Below the pieces are notes generated by a model, which did no database searches, was not told where the DNA came from, and saw nothing but the letters and a program-made list of their open reading frames with translations. Positions 10,691 through 23,627 of a DNA stretch of 64,000 nt are shown here, in pieces. The number at the start of each line of letters is the position of its first letter. Position 1 is the stretch's first letter. Location of the stretch: the NCBI GenBank assembly GCA_963573385.1, contig CAUYLG010065661.1, positions 1 to 64,000 of the forward strand. Reading direction: 5' to 3'. The DNA is from Cacajao melanocephalus. Taxonomy: Eukaryota > Chordata > Mammalia > Primates > Pitheciidae. The translations under genes were made by a program, and so were the position numbers.

Positions 10691-12659
10691 TTGTTTAATT
10701 AGAACGAGGTATTGTCTTGGAAATTCCATGTAACTTGAACTTGTTTTTCCAGTTTATTATATTCTTATTTTCTACACTCTGAGGAGAAGAGACACACTTA
10801 TTTGAAATGACATGTTTAGAAAATTATGCTTGAATTGAATGTATTTTATATTCTCGCTCCACTTGGGGTAGAGGGAGGGTGGAGGGGTGAAAGGGAAGCT
10901 TAACAAAAGCAGGCTTTCTTTTAAAATTAGAATCTCAAAGGAATAGATTTTACAATAGTTAGAATTCTTAGCCAAGATATAAATTTAATAATATAAGGGA
11001 CAAAGGAAGGGAAGAATATTGGAATCGTTATGCAGGAGGACTAGCAGAAGATTTTCTCGTAAAACAATGATAAAATGGAGAATTCTCTTCAGGCAGCAAG
11101 AAGTCATATCAAACTCTACCTTGGGAAAGTTTTCCAAAGTTCTATTTCTTTACTTTCTTAAACATCTTCTGGTATATCAATTCCAGCAATATTTTGGCAG
11201 CCTAAAATTACACCATTCTGACCTTGACATTAGTATTCAACAGCACTGATGAAAGAATGACAGTTTCTCCATCCTAGTGGGTGATCTTGCAAGCTTTTAC
11301 CTTCATGACTATGGAGTTTCTGTCAAATGTGCTTCCAGCTGAATGATCACATTCTTTTGAATTATGAAGTGGCTGCAAACTGTGCTAATTGGGTCCACAC
11401 TGATGTCACTGATACGGATTAAACAGCCTAGATTATCGTTAAGGTCACAAATATATGTAATTTTGCTATACATGTATATCCTCTTAGCATAATCCATAAC
11501 TATAGCCATGCAGAATTGTTTCATTTAATTAAAATGGTCATTAAAGACATTAAGATGAATCAGAAGCAAATCATAAAGAGACAAATGTAATAGCTAAGAG
11601 CAACTATAATGAAAGGTTAAATATCGTGATTATTTTTTTATTATTTACGAAGTGTGAACAGTATGCTTGGGAGTGCAGAAAATATTTAAGAGGGTTCCAT
11701 CTTTGCCCAGAAGGATTGGGCTAGAAATGCAGGAGAACAAAGAGCAGATATCAAGCCACAGAAATGATGGGAAATAATGTCTTGAACTAATGTAGGTTTT
11801 CGAGTATTACAAAAGCCTTTTCTACATTTAAAGACTCTTTAAATGGTAAGCTTCTAAAAGACAGGGACAGGACTAGAAGAATTTTGTGCTTCCTCTGGCC
11901 AGGATAGTGTCATTTACACTTGGGCACTTCCTAATTAATTACTGTTAGATATAAATGTAACAGCCCGTGTGAGATTCTAGAAGACAGTAATGAACTTCTG
12001 TGGCATAGTTCAGTGCTCTTTAGCCACAAAATTATACCACTATTTTAAATTGGTGAAATTTGATTAGAACAGTTACAATTAGTAAAGTACTGAAATAAGT
12101 TACTAAGCTACTGAAAACCAAAGAATAATAAATTATCATGCTCTATTAAGAAACAAATTTCCCTACTCAGCTGCTTCATGAATTTAATATGGGTATGTTG
12201 AGTAGTCTTAGTAAATAATGTTATCATTGCACATTTTATACAAAAAGATGTACAGAAACTAATATTTTTAAAACTTGGGATACTGTTCAATATGCAGGTT
12301 TAAAAAATACTAACATCTGTCATATCAGCTTTAGTAGAAAAAAGAAATACAAATAAGATTATGGTTGTCTTTATGTTCTCTGATCTCATAAACCCTCCAC
12401 TCGACCCCAGGGTTAAATGCTTTCCTGAATATGTCCTTTTTATCGGGTTTTGATATTTGTATATATTTTTATCTTCTCTATAGGCAATATAGAGTATTTT
12501 ATGTGTTTTATAATTTATAGATATCATTGCTTAGTTATGCATCCTTCAAATTGCTTTTCTTATTCAACATTAATTTGGGGATTATCAATATATCGATATC
12601 GATATATGTAACTCTGGTTCATTTATTTTAGATTCTTTATAGTATTTCAATCATCTCAG
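10691..12659. other. AT-rich single-copy sequence, no gene seen
   Basis: No repeat or gene recognised in about 2 kb. Several 60-76-codon frames on both strands reflect chance in low-GC sequence. A 20-bp perfect palindrome is listed separately. Confidence 0.5.
12588..12607. repeat. 20-bp perfect palindrome
   Basis: The sequence atatatcgatatcgatatat is its own reverse complement, with no spacer. It contains two ATCGAT sites. Confidence 0.95.
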
Positions 12660-12795
12660 CATTTGTTTCTTCAGTTAATTAGATATTTATTGAGCACCTA
12701 CTACATTCCAGGCATTCTTCTAGGTGATGAGGACATACAGCCAGCAAAACAGACAAAATGGCTACTATCGGGAAGCTTACTTCTTAGGGAGTGGA
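12660..12795 (-). mobile_element. L2 3' end, antisense
   Basis: Reads 'gatatttattgagcacctac', 'ccaggcattcttctaggtga', 'cagccagcaaaacagacaaa', which is the complement of the L2 terminus. Confidence 0.8.
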
Positions 12796-12824
12796 TTTCA
12801 GTGGATGCATCCGCTCTTCTGTGG

Positions 12825-13450
12825 ATGCTTTCAAGTTTTTATCATTATAAACAGTGCTACCATAAACAACCTGAAACACAATTACTTGTATATTGTTTAA
12901 GAAGGGAAATAAAAGAAGTGGGATACCGGGTTTGCAGGTGTGTGGGACCCAGTTATGTAAAGTGAGTAAGCTGAATTTACAAACCCACCAGGGACATAAG
13001 GCAGCTTCCACCTATTCATATTTCCCCCCCAGGGGTCTTGTCAAACCTCTGAACTTTTGCCTCCAGATGAGTTTATAATAGCACTTCACTGGCATCTGCA
13101 TTTTCTTGATTATAGGTGAGGTTGAGCGTTCACTATGTAATGATGGTCTCTCCTCATTTCTCTCTCCTGGCTTATCTGTTTGAATTTATCGTCTATTTGT
13201 ATATTAAGGTAGCTGTCTCTTTCGTATTGATTTTTAGAGGTTTTATGTGCTCTGAAAACTAATTTAGTTTTCCTCTTATGGGTTGCTTTTGTCTCTGTGT
13301 GTGGCTTACATTTATTCCTTTTTAAAAACATACTGTTGTCTTGTAAAAGGTATTTTATTTCAGTGCAATCATGGTTACTAATATTGTTTAAGTCCGTATT
13401 CTTCATTTTTAAGAAAATCATCATTTACCTCAATGCCATCAGACATGCTG
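12825..13450 (-). mobile_element. Old L1 (L1M/HAL1-type), antisense
   Basis: On the + strand the complemented ORF2-end pattern can be followed: 'cattataaacagtgctacca', 'aagaagtgggataccgggtt', 'ttcttgattataggtgaggt', then a 'ttgagcgttcac' block. Divergence is high and limits are approximate. The small open frames inside are chance products. Confidence 0.65.
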
Positions 13451-13599
13451 CTATATTTTCTAAATGTATTAAAATTTGATATTTAATGTTTGTATCTTTC
13501 ATTCATCAAAAATATAACTTTTATATTTGAAAGAAGGCACTAGGTTTATTTTTCTGTATTTGTAACTATGGTAGTTAGTATGATGGTAGTTACTACAGA

Positions 13600-13890
13600 T
13601 CATCATCCGTCCTCTAGTTCTCTTCTGTCTGGGCCCATGAGAGGAGTACTCTTTGGAACTAGGTGTGTCCATGTGGCTTGCTTTGACCAATGGACTATTA
13701 GCAGAAGGATGTATATATACATTTAATGCAATGAGACTGGACCCAGGAAATAAGGAGAGAATTGGATTTCTGCCAAGGTTCACTCTGAGCAAATTTGTAA
13801 AGTGGGTGAAGCTTTTTTGGATGTACCCATATGGTTCTTCCGTCTCTGTCATGTACTGCCTACCCACTTGCTAGCGGGTACTCTCAAGGT
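13600..13890 (+). repeat. Possible ancient dispersed repeat, family not assigned
   Basis: The phrase 'catgtggcttgctttgacca' followed by 'atggactattagcagaagga' recurs in an old mammalian repeat family that I cannot name. The overlapping 122-codon (minus) and 73-codon (plus) frames show no domain. Confidence 0.35.
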
Positions 13891-14114
13891 AGGGTCTCGA
13901 AAGACTGTCTATACTGACAAGACTTCATCCTCTGCATTTATCTTTTCACCCTCCACCCAAAAGCAATGTGCAAAGTATAGTAAAACAAACCTATCCTAAA
14001 ATCTACTCTCCAAACAACACTACAATCTCCCAGTTGTAACTATTGGATAGGAAAATTACTAAGAAATTCACTGCTTCCTTTTTTCTAGCACTGAGGTCAT
14101 GGTGATAGGATATT

Positions 14115-14228
14115 TGGATTCTTTTTTATACTATTATTATATTTTATCATTATACTTAAGTTCTAGGGTACATGTGCAGATCATGCAGGTTTGTCACATA
14201 GGGATACATGTGCCACGGTAGTTGCATT
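14115..14228 (-). mobile_element. L1 3' end (L1P-type), antisense, about 110 bp
   Basis: Reads 'cttaagttctagggtacatg', 'tgcagatcatgcaggtttgt', 'gggatacatgtgccacggta', the complement of a primate-era L1 3' UTR. It is strongly 5'-truncated. Confidence 0.85.
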
Positions 14229-14284
14229 CTTCTAGGGGATAATAAAACAAGTCTTCAATAATCCATGGAAATAAATTTCAAAAG

Positions 14285-14505
14285 ATTTGAATTTAAGCAG
14301 ACTGGCTTTAACAAACAGTGCTGCCACTTATAGCTGTGTGACTTTGGACAAGCTTCTCAACCACCCTAAACCTCAGCATTCTCATCTTTGCAACAGAGAT
14401 AATAATACCTAGATTACAGTGTTGATACGAGAATTAAAATCAATTGTGTCCATACTGAATACTTAGCATAGTGCTTGGCACATAGTAAGCACTCATAAAT
14501 GAGGC
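14285..14505 (+). mobile_element. MIR, sense, nearly complete
   Basis: Contains 'agcagactggctttaacaaa', 'ctgccacttatagctgtgtg', 'ttctcatctttgcaacagag', 'gcttggcacatagtaagcac' in consensus order. This is one of the best-preserved MIRs in the window. Confidence 0.9.
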
Positions 14506-14714
14506 TATGTGCATCGCTGTGTTATTGTTGCTCTTATAATTGTAATAGTGATTGTGCTATGCTTTGAGGTTAGGAGAACAGATGTTTTAGGGCAGAGTAC
14601 TTTCCTAATATCACAAAAAGCAGGCAGCTTTCTGCTTTGTCCATTAGAGAAAAATTGCTTATTTCGGTATTATCTTTTTGGGGGCTTCAGAGGTAATACA
14701 AGGAGTTGAGGAAT

Positions 14715-14765
14715 TGACTATAGATATAGATGATATAGATAGATATAGATTTAGATATAGATATA
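14715..14765 (+). repeat. (GATATA)n / (TAGA)n simple repeat
   Basis: Mixed gatata and tagata units directly abut the 3' (poly-T) side of the antisense AluJ. The usual poly(T) has been replaced by the microsatellite, a common birthplace for such repeats. Confidence 0.9.
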
Positions 14766-15032
14766 TTTTTGAGACAGGGTCTTACTCTGTTGCCCAGGCT
14801 GGAGTGCAGTGGCACAATCTTAGTTCCCTGCAGCCTCAAACTTCTGGGCTCAAGCAATCCTCCTGCCCCAGCATCTTGAGTAGCTAGGACTTCAGGTGCA
14901 GACCACTAGGCCTGACATATTCTTCAAACATTTCATTACTTTTAGATATAGTCTTGCTATGTTGCCCAGGCTGGTCTCAAAGTCACAAAGTGCTGGGATT
15001 ACAGATGTGAGCCACTGTGCCCAGTCCTGGTT
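14766..15032 (-). mobile_element. AluJ-like, antisense, internally shortened
   Basis: Begins 'ttttgagacagggtcttact' and carries 'cttctgggctcaagcaatcc', typical of old Alu. The left-arm part between the linker and 'ctggtctcaaagtcacaaag' is shortened. It ends 'gagccactgtgcccagtcc'. Confidence 0.88.
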
Positions 15033-15356
15033 ATTTATTAAAAGTAATTGTTACTAATAAACCTGGCAAAAGTATCTTATTTTTAAAGAAATAGAGAAAT
15101 TTGCAAACAAGCAATATTTTTGTCATCTTTTCATTCTTAATCTCCATTGATATCTAAGTCAAAAATAATCTTCTAACTTTCTGGAAAACTTTGTACCATT
15201 CTACCTTGGAAAAAAAGATTTCCTTTCATAGGTTAATTTCATATCTTCCAAAAAAGGTGAACCCAGTTAGAGTTTTACATAATAAGAGGTGAAACTCAAA
15301 GTGTTCATGAAAGTAATAAAATAGTTTAGATTCTGATTTTATGTCACCTAAGAGGC
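15033..15356. other. Single-copy sequence, no gene seen
   Basis: AT-rich sequence between two antisense Alus. Nothing recognisable. Confidence 0.5.
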
Positions 15357-15655
15357 TTTTTTTTTTTTTTTTTTGAGACAGAGTCTCCTCTGTCACCAGG
15401 CTGGAAGTGCAGTAGGGATCTTGGCTCACTGCAACCTCCGCCTCCGAAGTTCAAGCAATTCTCCTGCCTCAGTCTCCAGAGCAGTTGGGACTACAGGTGC
15501 GCGCCACCATGCCCAGCTAATTTTTTGTATTTTTAGTAGAGATGGAGTTTCATCATGTTGGCCAGGCTGGTCTCCATCTCTTGATCTCGTGTTCCACCCC
15601 ACTGCCTCGAACTCCCAAAGTGCTATGATTACAGGCATGAGTCACTGCGCCTGGC
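15357..15655 (-). mobile_element. Alu (AluS-like), antisense
   Basis: Poly(T) then 'gagacagagtctcctctgtc', both monomers, ending 'gtcactgcgcctggcc'. Open frames on both strands here are Alu translations, not genes. Confidence 0.95.
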
Positions 15656-16456
<801 letters not shown>

Positions 16457-16687
16457 TGTAAGTTTTAAAATAACTTTCATGGTAGGTTTTTATATTTTGG
16501 TCTGTGTTGATAAGAAATAAGCAAGTCCCGAAATCATTAATATCTTTATACACAAAAATTAATTTCAAGAACAAATATGTCAGCCTGAACTTGACTCACA
16601 AGTACTTTTGTGTTAACGCTTTACCTGTAAAACTTTGTCAGTTGACTAATATCATAAACCTAGGAATAATACTGTATTCTGCTATAC

Positions 16688-16890
16688 TACTTTTCGGTTT
16701 ACAAAGTGCCTTCTTGTGCATTACTGCATTTAATCTTTGCAAAGTTTTTAAGGTAAAGAGAAGACAGGGCACCCCATTTCATGGATGAGAAAACTGAGGC
16801 TCAGTGAATTTTCCTACAAACCAGGCTTATGAGTGTTTTCAGGATGAGAATTCATTTTTTTTCTGATGCCCTGGAGCTCAGATCCCTGTG
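16688..16890 (-). mobile_element. MIR, antisense
   Basis: Contains 'tgcattactgcatttaatct', 'catggatgagaaaactgagg' and 'ctcagtgaattttcctac', the complement of the MIR core. Confidence 0.8.
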
Positions 16891-16930
16891 CATATTACAA
16901 TGACAACTTAACACAGGAGTATGTAAACAT

Positions 16931-16974
16931 GCATGTGTGTGTGTATGTATATGTGTGTGTGTGTGTGTGTGTAC
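16931..16974 (+). repeat. (TG)n microsatellite
   Basis: TG repeats interrupted by two TA/TG steps. Confidence 0.95.
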
Positions 16975-18439
16975 ATATTTCCTTCACCTGTGCCCAAAAA
17001 GGAAAACCGAAGTAAATAGTTACAGCATGCTTTTGCATAGTTTAAGGCATTTTAGAGTCATTCATTAAGACTTTAATTTGGAGGCATCAGCAAACATGAT
17101 AAAACTAAAAAGATTAATTGCTAAATTAGAAGGAAGATGGACTTAAATTTTACTTCTAGTTCTTACTTGAATATCCTCTTTTGTCATTTTAAGATACAAA
17201 TTGGAAGAAGGCTAGCATATGATTCTTTTTACCCCATAGACTACGCTTTACACTTTGGGACATGCAGAAACTAACTTTGTTTTTTGACAGGACAAAAGAG
17301 AGTCCAAGAATCTTTCTGTTGAGCCAAAAGTCCTTCAAGTTAATAATTATTATTTGTGTTTATACCAGAACAAAATAAAACAATACGTTTCTATATCTGA
17401 AAGATCAGTGAAGCTTAATATAGCACCAAATCAGCCCTTGCTAAGAGATTCCAGATGGCCGGGGACTAGGGACTGCAGAAGAAGCCTGGGGAAGCATACT
17501 GCCCTGAATGCTACCTGAACGCCACTGCAGTTAATATGAACAGCATGACAGTGACATTACTTTCACTAAAAATGCTAATAATCTGGAATGTTTGCATCAC
17601 TATACCAGGTGGACTTTAATATAATCACCACTTGTGTTGGAATAAAATGATCCTGATGAACATTAATTCTACTGCTTCTCATTTTTTTTCTCATTTATGT
17701 TAAATGATTAGAAATACAAAATCATATTCAGTACCTAAAGGACTATAGTTACAAACAGTATGTTTATAAGGTTCACTTAAATTGTGAAAATATCTTTCAC
17801 ATGATACTGGCTTCTTTCTCTAAAAAGAATCAGCGTTGAGTCTTCCTCCTTATTATCTCAATGAGTCAACTTGGTAAATGGATAATTTGTTAATGACATA
17901 ATTGCACCTTGAAAAATTTCTATCACAGGCAATTGGTAACGGATGCTTTTAATACCTGACTTTAAAAATTGGCCCCATCAGAGACTGACTGATATGGGAA
18001 GTGAGGCAGATATACCTATCATTGCAATGGTACAGAGAAGTCTGTATCATGTATCATTGCAAAGATGAGCATGCAAATAGCTTAAGAACTACATTGGAGA
18101 TGTCAGATTTATAAATACGGTTCTTAAAGTTTATTTTAAAATGTAATACTGCTTTTGCATCCCAATCATCAAGAATATCAGTTAAATTTCCAATAATTGA
18201 AAACAAACTAAATACATTAAATCTAAAGAATAATTGTGATCAGTATAAGTAATAATTTTTCAGTGGTACCCTATGAAACCTTGGAGATTTGATGTTTTGA
18301 AAACAATCCACTTTTGTGAATGATGCTTATGCATTAATTTGGTAGCATATGGGCAAATTTAAAAGACTACATACTCTAACTGTGCTGACTCTCATCCACA
18401 ACATAGAACACTCACTTTTGCATGAGACTCGGTGTTGGA
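16975..18439. other. Single-copy sequence, no gene seen
   Basis: AT-rich and free of recognised repeats. No open frame of note. Confidence 0.5.
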
Positions 18440-19130
18440 GCTACTTCCCGGAGCCTTTCAATGACTAATGGTGATTCTCCTTAATGTGTTTCTTTTCCCT
18501 CCTGTAGTACAAACATGGGTAATCTTGTTACCGTTGGCATTTGCTCTTTATAAGATGGTAATTATAATGCCAGTCAAAGGCTTGTTTAAAATATTTCTGT
18601 TCAGTGTAGTTTTTCCAAGGTCAAGTTGTGATAAGTGGGATAGAAGACGTTGGATCAATTTGAACACTATTGAGAGGGCTGCTGCCTTTAGAGTTAAAAT
18701 TAATGAGGATCCTATTTATGCTACTTCATCACAGCAACTCAAGAACACTCCTGAAAACGCATCTCTAGTTTTTGTTTTATAACGAAATGAAGAGCTTCAT
18801 ATTTGCTAAAAGGCATGCTGTTCAAGCAGCAGGGCCAGTGAGAGAGATGCCCTCACGATAAAGATAGAGAAAGGGAGAATCGACCGGCAGGCTGGACTGA
18901 GCAAGGGAAAATAGAATTAACGGAGGTTTTTTGAACCAGACGAGATGTTTCAAGGTACAAGAAGGTCATATCAAAAAGGACAAGCAATGAAGAGATTCAA
19001 GGAGGCGGAAAGGCAGCATTAGGAAAGCGAGAACGGAAAATTATCTCAGGAGCCACATCCTGGAGCGAGATGATGGAAGGGGAAGCCAGGGAGCAGATAA
19101 GATCGGTATCCAACTGCCATTCAATAATTC
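18440..19130 (+). other. CpG-retaining repeat-free block with a 104-codon open frame
   Basis: An open frame runs 18468-18782. A strong splice-acceptor-like tract (tttcttttccctcctgtag) ends at about 18507, and the frame is open through it. From 18600 to 19110 there are roughly a dozen CpGs, more than in neighbouring sequence. No protein domain is recognised and the frame has no clear ATG context. I record it as a candidate conserved noncoding element or lone exon, not as a gene. Confidence 0.35.
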
Positions 19131-19544
19131 TTACAAGAAAGAATTCACTAAAGTGGAAGCAACATGAGGTGTGCCACCAGAGCCTAGAAATTTTGTGATT
19201 TCTTTTTATTTACAGAGTTTTTCCAAATTCCTTCTGGATGGACGCAAACTTTATCATGAGCTTTGGCAGGAAGTTTAACCCACAGATGGAATATATTACA
19301 AATTCATTAACATAATATTTCAAAGGAACACCTCCACCAGCTTTAGAACTATGAAAAGAAAAAGATCATAGGGGTATCTTTTTCTTTTAGTGTTTCTCAA
19401 AAAATAATTTGTACAAAATATTTTGTAAGAAACTTCTGATTGAAGGACAAAAGAAAACACAATAAAGGACATGGCTGTGGCTACATAAGGGCCAATTCAG
19501 TTTATAATTTTTGAGGTAGAACCAGGCAGTGAAGTGTCAAGGTT

Positions 19545-19755
19545 CAGAGCATGGGTCACCCTAAAGTTGGAGGTAAATCTTGGCACCATCAATTTCTAGT
19601 TGTGTGACATGAAGCCAGTTAAATTATTCACTGCTTCAGCTGTTCAGATGTGAAATGAAGATAGTATTCTGCATTATCTAGTCATTGTGAGAATTAAAAA
19701 AAGTTAATACCAACAAAACCGTTGAAATTGCACTCAGCTCCTAGTAACACCTAAT
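19545..19755 (+). mobile_element. MIR, sense
   Basis: Motifs in order: 'ggttcagagcatgggtcacc', 'ctagttgtgtgacatgaag', 'gttcagatgtgaaatgaaga', 'cattgtgagaattaaa'. Confidence 0.8.
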
Positions 19756-19853
19756 ATAATCCATTAGTCATTAATGACTTTGTAATTCACAGCATGATTC
19801 AACATCAACTCTGATTTTTATTCCTATTAGCACCAACAATGGACAAATTTAGC

Positions 19854-19896
19854 ATGTGTGTGTATATATATGTATGTGTATATATCTATATATATT
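19854..19896 (+). repeat. (TG/TA)n simple repeat
   Basis: Alternating tgtgtatatatatgtatgtg and tatata units. Confidence 0.9.
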
Positions 19897-20525
19897 GCAT
19901 AGCAATAAAATGTATAATGATAACTTATAAAACATTTATTCTGACAGTTCTTTTTTTTAAAAAAGCCATTGCTTTTAGTGGGGCTTGCACATGTATTTTC
20001 ATGTCATGATTGAATGTATCATACTTTTCTTTTAATTACAAAATATCTAAAAATCCCTGTTCAAGTTGTTCATTATCAGTTTTCAGAGCAATATTAAAGG
20101 CAAGAGTCCCAGTTGCTAAGCAAGTTCTTGGTTTGAGAATAGTAAATTTAAATAGCACAATATGGATAGGATAGATAAAAGAGAGAACATTGCCGCAGGC
20201 CATCTTAATTCACTTTTTCCTTTGAATTAAATCCTTGAGTCAGAAAGTAGAAGATGGAATGGTTGGGAAATTCTCAGTTATAATGTCAACTAGTTAAAAG
20301 GTTCACATGTAGAATTCCCACCTGAAACTGTAGAGATCTTTATCAATGTTACCCCACACTGGTTACTAGAACTCTGATTAAAGTCATTTCATATCCTGAG
20401 GTGGTGTTTGATAAAATCTGGGGCTTTCTTGATGGCTAGCATCTATTATATTTTGAACATAACTACTTTCCCAGTGACCTTACACAGCCCTGTTCAGCTG
20501 AATTGTCAGAAGCTGTTTATAGTAA

Positions 20526-20930
<405 letters not shown>

Positions 20931-21889
20931 CCAGAATACTTTCATAGTACTAATCCATGCCACTGCAAGGTAAATGGTCACTCCAGGGGTCTTGGTAATT
21001 TTTAATTACCTGGTAGATGACTGGCATAATTACATAAGATACAACAAAATGAGAAGATAAGAAAACTCGGTATGGATTATAAGAGATCTTGTAAATCTCG
21101 AGTGGAGAAATGAAGTATATTGGTAGAGTCTAGAAGACAGGCCAAGAAGAATGTGGAAAGAAAACAAAATTTGGGAATAACAGACAAAGGAGCTCGTGGA
21201 AATAAAATGTAGTTGTGTCATGAAGAATGAACCAGAGCCAACTGGCAGTCAGGCAGAGTTGTATTCTGTTTAAAACATCATCACCAACAACACAATCTCA
21301 ATGCAGCTATGTTTTCAAGACATAAGGGACATAGAGCCAGAACTACTAGTATGCATCAGAAGGAAAACATATAGAACACTCTATTTATAATTCCAGAGGT
21401 TGACAAAGTATTTAATGAAGCAACCAAGAGTTCTCAGTGGCCGCAACCTCCCATGCCCTCTTCCTCCTGTCTGCGGGCTCGCATCTAGCCACCAGTGCTG
21501 AAGTCGTGCCTGTCCCACAGAACCATCACCCCTCAGAACTGAGCCTGGATGTCAGCCGTGGCCACGATGGCTCCGTCTCATTCTGTCACAGATCGTCTTT
21601 ATAAGCCAGACATGTCAGTGCTATAAACTGATGAGGTAAGTAGTGATTAAGGCTAAGTGGATTTGTTAATTCAGCAACACTTTAAAATAATTGAACATGA
21701 ATAAAATGGCAAATTATAATCAAAGTCCTTTGGGAATACATTTGAAAGCTACATAATGCAACCGGAGTTCATCATGACTAATACTATTATAATTAATATT
21801 AAATGATAAAATAATGACTGGCTTCTTATTCTTAGCTCAAATTGTCATGCTAGCAAAGGGATGCTTTGGCTTTGACATTGGAGTGAGGG
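20931..21889. other. Single-copy sequence with a GC-rich patch, no gene seen
   Basis: A GC-richer patch at about 21435-21600 keeps several CpGs (gtggccgcaac, gtctgcgggctcgc, gtcagccgtggccacgat). No repeat or reading frame explains it. Confidence 0.4.
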
Positions 21890-22230
21890 GTGGGGACAAA
21901 GGCGACGGAGAACGAAAGCAATCATTTGGTATTGCAATTTTTAAAGCTCGGCATTTTTCCTTTTGAAATGCTTTGTTGGCCGATTTGGTATTTGGACCAG
22001 GACGTTTTCCATCATGCTACAACGTTCAAAAAGAACAGAGACGAGGGTAACAATCTCCTGAAGTGAATTCTGAGGTTTTAAAGCCCAAATGTACAGGCAA
22101 TAACATGTTTGCTTTAAGAGCTTTTGAGATGTAAGTAGTGACCTTTGTGTTTCCAATAATGTCTGATAATTGAATGTAGACACTGCATATTGGAAAATAA
22201 AGTACTTGTAAGGCAAGGATCATACTCAAC
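21890..22230. other. CpG-retaining repeat-free block, candidate conserved noncoding element
   Basis: At least seven CpGs lie in about 150 bases (gcgacgg, aacgaa, ctcggc, gccgat, gacgtt, aacgtt, gacgag). A 91-codon minus-strand frame covers the block but has no recognised domain. Confidence 0.35.
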
Positions 22231-23260
22231 TAGCCCTTATAATTGAGGGGCACAGTTTATCTGAGATTGTGAGCCCTGCCTCAAAGAACCTCAATAATCA
22301 TAAGCAGTGGGGGATTACCACTTTCCATAGCGAGGGCAGTACAATTCTTGCTGCAGGTCACTCGGAACAGAAATAAAGAAACAAACTGAAGCAGAAGGTG
22401 ATTGCATGACATTGCCCCTGGGAAAATGGGTGGCAACACCACATTCCTGAAGATGGAATGAAAATCTGTGATGGTGTTTTTAGTGTACTTTTGGAACTGA
22501 TTATAATCTAGAGAATCAGGTGGTAGAAAAGAAGGGCAGAGTAGCACAGAATAAAAAGATGAATTTAAAAAAATTTTAAAAATCACACACAAAAGTAAAG
22601 CCTTGGAGAAATAGATGACTTGGAAGCAGGGAGCCTGTGCAGCTTTTCAAAGGGACAGATGCTTTTTAGTTATATAATACTAAAGATGGCTTGCGTTCTT
22701 CAAAGTAGGAACTGACAGTCCACAAAGATTTGTCTAATGACTATGATTTACCACTTCCCTGCGAGTTGTCTATTACCAGGACACATTTAGGTCAAGAGAA
22801 ATGAGCCCTCAGTTCAAATACAGGTCGTTGTCCTTTAGTGAACCACAGCAATGGAGCTAACCCATTCAGCGATTTTAAACCTCAAGATATTAATAGTACT
22901 TTCAGCCACGTGTCTCATATTCCAGCCACATCCCTTTTGCTGAATGTACTTTATATTTTACCTTTACTATGGTGTGTCGAATGGTTTAGCTTTCATTTAA
23001 ACGGAATGGCTATAGTTGCATGTGGGTTCCCTTAAAGCAACTGAAAAATAAACTACAATCTCTGTTTTCCAATTTCAAAAAATAATCAACAGAAGCACGC
23101 CATCTGCAACTCCCATTTACCTGACTTCTGAAAAAAGATATTTCCTACAGATAAAGAATGAAATGTTGTGGTAGATTTTACAAGCCTAAATTATTTTCTG
23201 TAATTAGACTGGGTGAGATGCCTTATACATGACAATTTAAACTTTAGCTTACATCTTCTT
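22231..23260. other. Single-copy sequence, no gene seen
   Basis: No repeat recognised. The 103-codon minus-strand frame at 22281-22592 has no recognised feature. Confidence 0.45.
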
Positions 23261-23337
23261 TTTCCTTCCCTTCCTTCCTTCCTTCCTCTCTTTTCCATCT
23301 CCCTCCTTCCCTTCTCCCTTCCCTCGTTCCTTTCTTC
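23261..23337 (+). repeat. Pyrimidine-rich (TTCC)n tract
   Basis: C/T-rich run with a TTCC core (cccttccttccttccttcct), adjacent to the poly(T) of an antisense Alu. The same arrangement occurs at 20586. Confidence 0.9.
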
Positions 23338-23627
23338 TTTTTTTTTTTTTTTTTTGAGACAGAGTCTCAGTCTATCACCCCGACAGGAGTGCAGTGGTGT
23401 AATCTCAGCTCACTGCAATCTCCACCTCCCAGGTTCAAGGTATTCTCATGTCTCAGCCTCCTGAGTAACTGCGCTACAGGCACGCACCACCACGCCCAGA
23501 TGATTTTTGTATTTTTACTAGAGATTGGGTGTGTCCATGTTGGCCAGGCTGGTCTTGAACTCCTGATCTCAGGAGATCCACCCTCCCATAGTGTTGGGAT
23601 TACAGGTGTGAGCCACTGTACCCAGCA
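23338..23627 (-). mobile_element. Alu, antisense
   Basis: Poly(T), 'gagacagagtctcagtctat', both monomers, ending 'gtgagccactgtacccagc'. Moderately diverged, with small deletions in the left arm. Confidence 0.94.
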
